Positions 22,012 through 29,313 of a DNA stretch of 44,439 nt are shown piece by piece. The notes under the pieces are model-generated. The model was not told where the DNA came from and made no database searches. It saw only the letters and a list, made by a program, of their open reading frames with translations. The stretch comes from Candidatus Daviesbacteria bacterium (GTDB lineage: Bacteria > Patescibacteriota > Microgenomatia > Daviesbacterales > UBA10151), in assembly GCA_003519445.1 (NCBI GenBank), contig DOWS01000039.1, forward strand, positions 1 through 44,439. The letters are read 5' to 3'. A program made the translations under genes and the position numbers. Position 1 is the stretch's first letter. Every line of letters begins with the position of its first letter.

Positions 22012-22559
22012 TGAAAAAGTCTTGCCCTGCCTAATTTATAATGCGGGTCTTTTAGTTTTCTTTCACCTATCACTTCTGCCGGCACACCCCCTACTACTGT
22101 AAAATCTGCCACATCTTTGGTAACTACCGCTCCTGCTCCAACTACCGCTCCTTTGCTAATTTTAACTCCCGGCAATATAATAGCCCTTGGGCCAATAAAG
22201 ACATAATCTTCTATTTCAACAGCGCCCACAACCGCACGGAAATCATCCGAATTAATATCATGTTCCGAATTATAAATCATCACATCAGATGCAATATCAA
22301 CATGATTTCCAATAATTATTTTGTCTCGGCCATCCAAAAAAGCCCCATATCCAATAATACTATCTTCTCCAATCTTAATTTTCTTTAATGAAAAAAACCT
22401 ACAACCCATATGGAAACTTGAACCCTGATCTATTTTTGCTCCTGCCAATCTTAAAAGAAATCTCCTGACATGATGAGAGGGGATGTAACAAAGAAGGTGT
22501 AACCAAAACAGCCCAAAATCCGCCAAATAATTATAAAATCTGTTCCCTACTTTACTCAT
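22008..22559 (-). CDS. Left-handed beta-helix acyltransferase (hexapeptide repeat)
   Basis: Hexapeptide-repeat O-acetyltransferase like WbbJ/NodL, expected to acetylate a sugar of the glycan using acetyl-CoA. Repeats run through IKIGEDSIIGYGAFLDG, IIIGNHVDIASDVMIYNSEHD (His/Glu pair of the active site in NSEHD), VEIEDYVFIGPRAIILPGVKISKGAVVGAGAVVTKDV, and VVGGVPAEVIGERK. The start at 22559 (MSKVGNRF, 183 residues) is chosen because GAGGAG lies 5 bases upstream. An in-frame ATG at 22610 would add 17 residues and sits 9 bases from a TATAAT, so it could be used on a leaderless mRNA. It is the first gene of the 22610-12910 glycan operon. Confidence 0.93.
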   Translation of the reverse strand: MSKVGNRFYNYLADFGLFWLHLLCYIPSHHVRRFLLRLAGAKIDQGSSFHMGCRFFSLKKIKIGEDSIIGYGAFLDGRDKIIIGNHVDIASDVMIYNSEHDINSDDFRAVVGAVEIEDYVFIGPRAIILPGVKISKGAVVGAGAVVTKDVADFTVVGGVPAEVIGERKLKDPHYKLGRARLFQ

Positions 22560-22564
22560 GGCTT

Positions 22565-22570
22565 CTCCTC
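22565..22570 (-). promoter_or_regulatory. Ribosome binding site supporting the inner acyltransferase start
   Basis: GAGGAG followed by AAGCC and ATG (22557-22559). It is the strongest Shine-Dalgarno match near this gene and argues for the 183-residue form over the 200-residue one. Confidence 0.65.
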
Positions 22571-22619
22571 TTGAAAGCTCCTTTCCCATCCGATCCCGCA
22601 AAATAGCCATATGTAGTTA

Positions 22620-22648
22620 ATTATACGGGGAAAAGCTGCTATAAGCAA
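22620..22648 (-). promoter_or_regulatory. Promoter of the first glycan operon
   Basis: TTGCTT (22643-22648), a 17-base spacer and perfect TATAAT (22620-22625) on the minus strand. The mRNA would begin within about 3 bases of the upstream ATG (22610), or have a leader of about 55 bases for the inner start with the ribosome binding site. Confidence 0.7.
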
Positions 22649-22657
22649 ACTACGGCA

Positions 22658-22685
22658 TTGACTATTCTATACTATGAAGTATAAT
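22658..22685 (+). promoter_or_regulatory. Promoter of the plus-strand orphan gene
   Basis: TTGACT, a 16-base spacer and perfect TATAAT, divergent from the glycan operon promoter 10 bases away. The leader would be about 16 bases, with no ribosome binding site before ATG 22708. Confidence 0.7.
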
Positions 22686-22707
22686 ATCTTTACCTGCCTC
22701 AAGATTT

Positions 22708-23406
22708 ATGCCAGTCGAAAGACCATTACTTACAAAAGATCAAGTTGCCCAAGCAGAAAGCAGAATCGGATTTACCCATCCTGTACTTACTGTAATAGAA
22801 TATAACCTTCCTGCTATTGTCCAACTTGCTAAAGGTTACTCTCAAATCATTGATAACCAAGAGCAACAGAGATACATAAGGAGGCAATATGGATTCTTAG
22901 CTGATGCAATCGTGGAAGTAGGTTCGTACACCCTTGAACCAACTGATCTTATTGCAATTTGGTCTCGAGCAAGAGAAGTGTTTTCGGGCTACCACAGATA
23001 CGCACTAGCTGGTATGATATCAAGTGCTTTTGCTGTTCAAGGTGCTGAAAACCCTGAATGGAGAAAGTTCCCTAGACATTATCTTGAAACAAGCCAGTTG
23101 CCTGAAGGCGTTGCAAGAGATCAAAATGGTTTATTAGATGTTTGTAGCAAACTAAATCATATTAGAGAAAGCTTGGGTGAGATATCTTTCTATGTAAACG
23201 GTACAAGAGAATCAGCTATGTCCCACGCCTTCGAGCTAGCAAAGAGAGGAAGCAATGGAGACAAAGAAGCAGAGCAAGAACTGGAAACACTTATAGCTCA
23301 TCAGAAAGCACATACAACTCCTACATTAGCGGAAATATATGAGAACTTTGGAAACGGCTTTACACCTCTTTATTTTCCAATTCAGCGTGCATTAGAAGCT
23401 TTATAA
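22708..23406 (+). CDS. Soluble helical protein of unknown function
   Basis: I cannot assign a family. 232 residues with no signal peptide or membrane segment. The sequence looks alpha-helical and acidic, richer in Arg, Gln, Glu and Ala than its Lys/Ile-rich neighbours. Visible segments: EQQRYIRRQYGFLADAIVEVG, then IAIWSRAREVFSGYHRYALAGM, then DVCSKLNHIRESLGEISFYVNGTRESAMSHAFEL. No metal or catalytic motif stands out. It has its own good promoter, is on the opposite strand to everything around it, and its last 25 bases overlap the end of the convergent GT4. Composition and orientation suggest it was acquired separately or is regulated apart from the glycan genes. Confidence 0.78.
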   Translation: MPVERPLLTKDQVAQAESRIGFTHPVLTVIEYNLPAIVQLAKGYSQIIDNQEQQRYIRRQYGFLADAIVEVGSYTLEPTDLIAIWSRAREVFSGYHRYALAGMISSAFAVQGAENPEWRKFPRHYLETSQLPEGVARDQNGLLDVCSKLNHIRESLGEISFYVNGTRESAMSHAFELAKRGSNGDKEAEQELETLIAHQKAHTTPTLAEIYENFGNGFTPLYFPIQRALEAL

Positions 23407-24482
23407 GAATGTAGTCCTCCAACTTTTTCAAATACCTTCAAAACTTGTTTAGCCATCTTTTCCCAGGAGAAGTTTTGGGATTGGGCAAGACCGGCTTTTG
23501 AGTATTTTTGTCGCAATTTCGCATCAGTCATCAGTAACCTGATGGCCTGTTCTATTTGATCAACAGAATATGGGTCAACCAAGAGGCCTGCCTTTCCTAC
23601 CACTTCCGGTAGCGATGAAACATTGGAAACAATCACAGGAATACCACAAGCCATGGCTTCCAGAACGGGTATACCAAATCCTTCCCATAAAGAAGGTAAA
23701 ACAAAAGCAGTGGCGCCATTTAACAAATTAGCTAGTTTATCTGTTGCTACATATCCTAAAAACTTTACTCTATCCTCAATTCCTAATCTTTTGGGAGCGT
23801 CCAAAATTTCTTCATATTCCCATCCGGTTTTTCCAACAATAATTAACTTAATTCCTTCTATCCTGGCCACTGCCTCCATTAATCTAATAAGATTTTTTCT
23901 TGGCTGGATTGTGCCAACATAAATAATGTAGCGATCTTTTAACTTTTCACTTTTCACTTTGAACTTTTCACTGTCAAAACCCGGATAAGCTACTGTGATG
24001 TTGTTTTTATCTATTTTATATTGGGAAATAATATCCTGTTTGGAAAAATTGGAGATAGTAATTATATGATCCGCATTTTCTGCCGAAAATTTGGTCCAGT
24101 TTTTAAGCTGCCATAAATCTTTTTTAATAAACATTTCCGGAAAATGCAGAAAAGATAAATCAAAAATGGTGGCAATTCTCTTAACAGGTGAAAATCTGGG
24201 AATATAATGAGTAGGAGAAAAAATTAAATCCGGTTTTTTCGTTGCTGTATATAAAGCTAAGGGTAAAGCAATTCTGGTCCAAAGCCTTTTGGGCTTTAAA
24301 ACTTTATATTTCCACCCCTGCCTTTCTTTTGGCAGATCACCCAGCGGGGGAGCAGGTAATAAAATTATATAATCGTTCTCTTTATCAATTTTTTCAAAAT
24401 GCCTTATTAACTCAAACGCTACTTGAGAAGATCCCAATCTTTGTATAACATTTGCCTCATACCCGTCAATCCAAATTTTCAT
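23382..24482 (-). CDS. GT4-type glycosyltransferase with Lys-rich repeat insertion
   Basis: 366 residues, full GT-B fold of the mannosyltransferase-like group: MKIWIDGYEANVIQRLGSSQVAFEL, IATIFDLSFLHFPEMF, ADHIITISNFSKQDII, YIIYVGTIQPRKNLIRLMEAV, and PSLWEGFGIPVLEAMACGIPVIVS with E-x7-E. Between the domains, after PGFDSEKF, there is a KVKSEKLK stretch encoded by short AT-rich repeats (23938-23974). ATG is preceded by TATAAT and AGTCTT, a likely leaderless start. The 3' end overlaps the convergent orphan gene by 25 bases. It is transcribed separately from the operons on either side. Confidence 0.94.
   Translation of the reverse strand: MKIWIDGYEANVIQRLGSSQVAFELIRHFEKIDKENDYIILLPAPPLGDLPKERQGWKYKVLKPKRLWTRIALPLALYTATKKPDLIFSPTHYIPRFSPVKRIATIFDLSFLHFPEMFIKKDLWQLKNWTKFSAENADHIITISNFSKQDIISQYKIDKNNITVAYPGFDSEKFKVKSEKLKDRYIIYVGTIQPRKNLIRLMEAVARIEGIKLIIVGKTGWEYEEILDAPKRLGIEDRVKFLGYVATDKLANLLNGATAFVLPSLWEGFGIPVLEAMACGIPVIVSNVSSLPEVVGKAGLLVDPYSVDQIEQAIRLLMTDAKLRQKYSKAGLAQSQNFSWEKMAKQVLKVFEKVGGLHSYKASNAR
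23938..23974. repeat. AT-rich intragenic repeat (Lys/Ser/Glu encoding)
   Basis: About three degenerate copies of an AACTTTTCACTTT-like unit inside the GT4 gene, in frame, coding for FKVKSEKLK in the linker between the two GT-B domains. A relative of this repeat occurs at 39247-39285. Confidence 0.6.
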
Positions 24483-24488
24483 AAGACT

Positions 24489-24494
24489 ATTATA
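24489..24494 (-). promoter_or_regulatory. -10 box of a leaderless GT4 promoter
   Basis: TATAAT, AGTCTT, ATG: the 15 bases from -10 to start codon are identical to those at the flippase gene (38673-38687). No convincing -35 is visible. Confidence 0.6.
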
Positions 24495-24501
24495 CTCAAT
24501 T

Positions 24502-25995
24502 TTAGGATTTTAATTCTCTAGTCAAATCATTAAAAAGCTCTTCTGCCTGTCCAATATATACTCTGGCGATTTCTACTGCTTCCTGATCATCACAATCACC
24601 AGCTAAACAAGCTACTTTTCTTTTTACAAACTCTTCCCTTAATGCTGTAACCTGTACAGCTACATCTTCTGCCCCATTACTAAAACTCTTTAAAAAGCCT
24701 TCTCTTTCTTCCAATAATAAAGAGGTTAACTCCCTTAAGTCTTGGCTAATTAAAGCAAAGGTTAACGCATCCCTACCAACTGATTGTATAGTTTCTTCGG
24801 CTATTATTCTCCCATTTCTAATATGCAAAAGCTCAACCGGCGGTAAAAGAGCAAACGGAACAAGCTTTCCTCTAACTGTCCATAACGCACCAGAGTAACG
24901 CTCTCTATAGCAAAGACCAGGAACAGTCATATCTCCGGGAGTAATAGCCCATTCGCGGATACCCATTGGACTTTTTTTTGTAGGCACTTCCATAGTCATC
25001 GCCCTAACTCCTTTATCCGGAGAAATAACAACTCCATCCATACACATAATGCCTATATTGTCTTTTACATTTAATACACCCTGTCCAGCTTGTCCAATAA
25101 AATAGCCAATAGCTTGCACTGCTTCAGATAAATCCAAAACAAATATTTTTCTTATAAAATTTTCGCTTACTCCTCTAATTCTAAGTATGTTGAGCATATG
25201 TTCTATTCTCGCTGCATTTCTATCTGTCCTAGATAATCTAATCTGTTGAGCAAGCGAAGGAAACGCTAAATTATCCAACCTATTTAATTCATCAAGCTGA
25301 AAAGTGGTTTCTATAAACCTAATAACAGAAAATTCTGCTCCTTCCGGCACTGCCGTAGAAACATAAGAAAAACTCCGGGTATTCTTGCTCCAAACCGAAT
25401 GAACATCTGTAAATGTATACTCTCCGTCCACCCAATCAAATGGGTCAGATGCAAAATATAAAAATCCGTGTTTCATCCCTCTTCCATAACTACCGGAAAA
25501 ATGCTTTAGTGATTCTAAATCAAAAGCTTTTGTTACTCTTCTTTTTGCCTCAAATCCACACCATGCACATCCAACAGTACAACCATCAGTCAATTGCACT
25601 CCTGCTAAACTTGTGACTATCAGTCTTTTTTCCCGGCTAGAAAAAGGAGCTAAAACATCTTCTAAAGAAACCCCTCGTGGATTTTGGCGTTCCCTCATTT
25701 TCCTTCTAGTTCGGATTGTTTCTGCGGCTTCAAGAATATATCTCACGCTCTTCCTCAATTCTGGGTCTTGAGAATTAATTTCCAAAATGTCCCTTACATA
25801 TGCCTTATCCTGAGTTGGAAGCAAACTACAATTAAGCATTGAGTATATTGTTCTATCAGAGGAGGAAATATCCACCTGTGCCAAAACACCTCCCCGTTGC
25901 CACGATAATCTTTCCTCAAGAAGCCCTTCCCCCGGGGAACGAGGAGAATACCTATCAGGCAATCCGGGGATTAATTCTTTTAACTCTGTAAGCAT
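24502..25995 (-). CDS. Radical SAM-like protein of unknown function
   Basis: 497 residues. CTVGCAWC at 139-146 is a CxxxCxxC motif with an aromatic residue before the last Cys, the signature that binds the 4Fe-4S cluster in radical SAM enzymes. It follows a VTSLAGVQLTDG strand and precedes HGFLYFASDPFDWVDG, which could be the SAM-contacting strand region. About 130 residues lie before the motif, including an Arg-rich helix (TIRTRRKMRERQ), and about 350 after it. A late CLAGDCDD Cys pair does not form an obvious extra cluster. No signal peptide or membrane segment is seen. It has its own strong promoter and differs from its neighbours in being Arg-rich and soluble. The substrate is unknown; it belongs to no subfamily I can name. 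Confidence 0.78.
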   Translation of the reverse strand: MLTELKELIPGLPDRYSPRSPGEGLLEERLSWQRGGVLAQVDISSSDRTIYSMLNCSLLPTQDKAYVRDILEINSQDPELRKSVRYILEAAETIRTRRKMRERQNPRGVSLEDVLAPFSSREKRLIVTSLAGVQLTDGCTVGCAWCGFEAKRRVTKAFDLESLKHFSGSYGRGMKHGFLYFASDPFDWVDGEYTFTDVHSVWSKNTRSFSYVSTAVPEGAEFSVIRFIETTFQLDELNRLDNLAFPSLAQQIRLSRTDRNAARIEHMLNILRIRGVSENFIRKIFVLDLSEAVQAIGYFIGQAGQGVLNVKDNIGIMCMDGVVISPDKGVRAMTMEVPTKKSPMGIREWAITPGDMTVPGLCYRERYSGALWTVRGKLVPFALLPPVELLHIRNGRIIAEETIQSVGRDALTFALISQDLRELTSLLLEEREGFLKSFSNGAEDVAVQVTALREEFVKRKVACLAGDCDDQEAVEIARVYIGQAEELFNDLTRELKS

Positions 25996-26001
25996 TACTT
26001 A

Positions 26002-26030
26002 ATTATAAGTTAATTCTGGAATAATTTCAA
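26002..26030 (-). promoter_or_regulatory. Strong leaderless promoter of the radical SAM gene
   Basis: TTGAAA (26025-26030), a 17-base spacer, perfect TATAAT (26002-26007), then TAAGTA and ATG (25993-25995). This is the best promoter in the window and predicts a transcript starting at the start codon. Confidence 0.75.
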
Positions 26031-26034
26031 CCCA

Positions 26035-26051
26035 TAGTACATTTGGTACTA
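26035..26051. repeat. Inverted repeat upstream of the radical SAM promoter
   Basis: TAGTAC and GTACTA with a five-base loop, five bases beyond the -35 and just after the end of the long glycan operon. No T-run on the minus strand, so it fits an operator better than a terminator. Confidence 0.4.
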
Positions 26052-26054
26052 CAC

Positions 26055-26750
26055 TCAAATCATTTTTCTTAAAATATAACTTGCGCTGAAACTACTTAAT
26101 AGGACAAGCGGTACTATCATATTAGAGCTTAAAAGAGCATTGGGTGGTTGTAAATCTAAAGCAGAAGGTAATGGTGCCATCAAAAGCCAAATAAAAATTA
26201 TCCCCCACCCCTTGGGACTCTTTATGATAAAAATAACTGCTGTGATAATAAAAATAAAGTCAAATAAATACATTAAGGGAAAACTATTTCTAACATCTCC
26301 TGAAACAAATAAGAAGTCTCCCTGAAAATGCTGGCTGTAATGATCTAAAAACGACAGTGTATAATTTACAACTTTATTATGAATTAAAACTACCGGAAAA
26401 TTAGCAAAGTTATTACCGTGCTCCCTTCTTTGTTCATCGGTTAACCAGACCGGTACTTGAGTTATATCTTTAAATGAAATTGTAAGAAAATTTATCAGTA
26501 TCAAAAATAAGAAAACGCTAACTAACGAATATTTTTTGAGAAATTTATTTATTAAATAAACTCCGGTGATTGAAAGAAACAGCATTAAACTGGCTTGCCT
26601 GTCTTTGGAAATAAAATTAAACCAGGGCGAAATGGCCAAAAAAAGAGCACAAATAAAAGGAAAACTAGGGAATTTTTTTTCCAAAGGAAGAGAACGCGCC
26701 AAAAGATATATTAAAAAGACTGAACCTAAATACAAAAACATGTTAATCAT
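26055..26750 (-). pseudogene. Truncated GT39-like membrane protein
   Basis: 231 residues, about six membrane segments. It aligns by eye with the middle of the 513-residue protein encoded just upstream: FLAISPWFNFISKDRQASLML matches GISPLFIEFSRGAWEVNVSLML, and FLDHYSQHFQGDFLFVSGD matches WFSLYSPSTLFLKGD. The N-terminal outside loop with the catalytic Asp, a stretch of about 60 residues in the middle, and the C-terminal soluble tail are missing. It starts by ATGA overlap with the upstream gene, so it may still be translated. It is a degenerate paralogue, or a small accessory subunit if expressed. As a glycosyltransferase it should be inactive. Confidence 0.65.
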
Positions 26751-28288
26751 ATTTTGACTATTTTGAACAAAGAAAAACCATTTAAATCCTTTATCTCATC
26801 AACCTGTTTATATTCTTGATAAAACTTCTGTTGTTGATCCAGCTTATATGAAGGCATAATATACAAATTACCCTTTATTGGTTTTTTATTTAGCCAGTCA
26901 ATATCCTGGAATTCAATATTATCAATTCTTGATACAAGCCCCATATCTTTCCCTGTTTCATTTGGCACAAACACTTCATTTGCAATTTTTTGATATTTAC
27001 TTGGATCAATTTTTTGAAAAAAAAGAAAAAAGATATAGGGTTGCTCCAAGCTTTGCTGAACAATAATCTTTTGATAAAACTCCTGTATTGGGGTTATTTT
27101 TTCAACGATTTGCTTATATCCATACTGCCAGCCGTCATTCTTTTTTTTGCCGTGCACAAAATATTGGTCCAAAAAATAAATGTAATTTAGAGCATAGAAA
27201 AATATAAAAATAATCATGATATTTTTTCTAAAATTCCCTAAACTATTCATGCCTATGGCTGTAAGAATCACCAGCGGGATAAACATGGGTAGAACTCTTT
27301 CAAAATTTATCTTTTCAATGGTCATAATGGATGGCAAGGAAAGCAGGAACAAACTGCTCCAGATGAAAATATTTTGTTGTTTGCTGCCGCGTCGGATCAA
27401 TGTTTTAACTCCTAAAATTAAAAAAATGCTATCCAGAAGCAGTAGCGGCCCGGTATTTGGAGGGGTGTGCTGCGGATTAATATCTCCTTTCAAAAACAGC
27501 GTGCTTGGTGAATACAAACTAAACCACCTTGTAGCAATGGAGCGGAGAGTATCTTGAGAATTCAGATGATATGAAAATATACTTAAAGTTTGTAGTCTGG
27601 CAACTTTTCCCTGTATAAAACTTAAAGCTACCAGCATAGTAAAAAATAAAAAAATTATTGCAGAGAGATAAATTATCTTCAAAGATACCTTTTTAATTTG
27701 TTTGAAATAAGCAATAAAAAGAATTACCAGAATAATCGGAGTTGAAAGTTTAGCTGTATGAGAAGTAAGTAGCGTTAATCCAAAAAATAGAGCCGACAGA
27801 AAAAGATATTTTTCTTTTAAAACAGCTTTTAAAAAAAATAAAATGCCCGCAAGAGTTAGCATTAAGGAAACATTCACTTCCCAGGCTCCTCTGGAAAATT
27901 CAATAAATAGCGGGGATATCCCAAAAACCAAAGAAGTAATAAGAGCTAGCTTTATACTTCCAAACATTTGCAAAACAATTCCGTACATTAACCAGACAGC
28001 TATTATTCCGGCAATGGCTGAAGGAAGCCTAACAGAAAATTCGTTTAATCCAAAAATTCCGACAAAAGGCAGAGTTGAATAAACATACAGTCCCGGTTTA
28101 AAATCCCCAAAAGATTGAAAAAATATGGGCAGGAGTTCTCCATGTTCATCTCTTGTGGTTTTTAAAATTGAATAGCCGTTGTATCCCAGCGCGGCTTCAT
28201 CATTGCGAAGATGCGGCGGCATTCCTCCCAAATCCCAAAAACGCAGAATAAAAGATCCCAGAAGAATGAGCGATAAGATATAATTCAT
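26747..28288 (-). CDS. GT39-like membrane glycosyltransferase
   Basis: 513 residues, about 11 membrane segments, PMT_2/ArnT-like GT-C enzyme. The first outside loop holds the acidic motif in PHLRNDEAALGYNGYSIL (the Asp-Glu expected to act as catalytic base), followed by NEFSVRLPSAIAGIIAVWLMYG, a phrase typical of the family. A loop with LFLKGDINPQHTPP precedes the later helices, and a soluble C-terminal tail follows. It probably transfers a sugar from polyprenyl phosphate to a glycan, lipid or protein outside. ATGA overlaps on both sides. Its truncated relative lies directly downstream. Confidence 0.9.
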   Translation of the reverse strand: MNYILSLILLGSFILRFWDLGGMPPHLRNDEAALGYNGYSILKTTRDEHGELLPIFFQSFGDFKPGLYVYSTLPFVGIFGLNEFSVRLPSAIAGIIAVWLMYGIVLQMFGSIKLALITSLVFGISPLFIEFSRGAWEVNVSLMLTLAGILFFLKAVLKEKYLFLSALFFGLTLLTSHTAKLSTPIILVILFIAYFKQIKKVSLKIIYLSAIIFLFFTMLVALSFIQGKVARLQTLSIFSYHLNSQDTLRSIATRWFSLYSPSTLFLKGDINPQHTPPNTGPLLLLDSIFLILGVKTLIRRGSKQQNIFIWSSLFLLSLPSIMTIEKINFERVLPMFIPLVILTAIGMNSLGNFRKNIMIIFIFFYALNYIYFLDQYFVHGKKKNDGWQYGYKQIVEKITPIQEFYQKIIVQQSLEQPYIFFLFFQKIDPSKYQKIANEVFVPNETGKDMGLVSRIDNIEFQDIDWLNKKPIKGNLYIMPSYKLDQQQKFYQEYKQVDEIKDLNGFSLFKIVKI

Positions 28289-29313
28289 TTCATCAGTTCT
28301 TTGTACGCTCTAACAGTCTCCTCGGCAGTTTTTTCCCAGGAAAATTTTTTAACTTGTTCAAATCCTTTTTTAATCATTTCTTTTCTTTTCTCCTCATCTG
28401 ATGTCACTGCTTTTAATTTGTTTTCAATATCTATTACCGATTCCGGATTAACATATTCCGCCGCATCCCCTCCAACCTCCGGCATTGAAGAAACATTTGA
28501 GGTAATAACCGGCAACCCACACAAAAATGCATCCAGTAAAGGCAGTCCAAATCCTTCATAAAGCGAGGCGTAAAGCAATACCGATGCGCTATTGTAAAGC
28601 AATTCCAGTTCGTCTAATTCAAGCCATGGAATTGTTTGACCGGTAATCACCAAATTGTAATCTTTGGCTGCTTGCTTAATTCTTCCTAAATTCCGCCTTT
28701 CTCCTATTCCCCCTATTGCCAATACAAATTTATCCGGTAATTTGTATTTTTTCCTAAAACTTTCCACTTGTTCTTTGGACTGGGGCTTAAAATCTGCTGT
28801 CGGCCCCTCATAAATTACGGTTATCTTTTCTTCCGGAATACTGGAAATTTCCATCAAATCCTTTTTAGTTGACTGCGAAACAGCAATTATCATATCTATT
28901 TCTTTTTCCACCAGATAAAGCCGTCTTTTGTGAACTGCCACAATTTTGGGGTGTGACCACTGGGGATATTTTAACGCTACAACATCATGATAGGTAGTAA
29001 TCTTCTTGGCAGAACTTGGCGGCTCCGTCCAATCACTTGAATGAAAAATATCCAGGGGGCCTAAGAATTTTTCAATTGAAATATTGCGCCATCTGTTAAA
29101 AAGCATTTCAAAAAGCGTTGGGGGTAAACGGAAATTTTTGACATTACCATGAATAAAAAGAGGGGCTTTTTTTCTGAGAGAGGAAAAAAAGTAAACCATT
29201 TCCAAATCTTCTATATTTGAAAGCTCTCTTGCCAGATTTTGTGTATAAGTTGCCACCCCACCCTTGTGCGCAATCTGTGAAATATCCATACCAACCTTTA
29301 TTTTTTTCTTCAT
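28285..29313 (-). CDS. GT4-type glycosyltransferase
   Basis: 342 residues, GT-B fold. KVGMDISQIAHKGGVATYTQNLAREL at the N-terminus, KITTYHDVVALKYPQW, IIAVSQSTKKDLMEI, FVLAIGGIGERRNLGRIKQA at the start of the donor domain, and ASLYEGFGLPLLDAFLCGLPVITS with the nucleotide-sugar motif; the second Glu of E-x7-E is Asp here. The donor domain is slightly short: after YNLVITGQTIP the usual helix with the second loop is compressed. It overlaps the membrane genes on both sides by ATGA. Cytoplasmic, donor unknown. Confidence 0.93.
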   Translation of the reverse strand: MKKKIKVGMDISQIAHKGGVATYTQNLARELSNIEDLEMVYFFSSLRKKAPLFIHGNVKNFRLPPTLFEMLFNRWRNISIEKFLGPLDIFHSSDWTEPPSSAKKITTYHDVVALKYPQWSHPKIVAVHKRRLYLVEKEIDMIIAVSQSTKKDLMEISSIPEEKITVIYEGPTADFKPQSKEQVESFRKKYKLPDKFVLAIGGIGERRNLGRIKQAAKDYNLVITGQTIPWLELDELELLYNSASVLLYASLYEGFGLPLLDAFLCGLPVITSNVSSMPEVGGDAAEYVNPESVIDIENKLKAVTSDEEKRKEMIKKGFEQVKKFSWEKTAEETVRAYKELMK

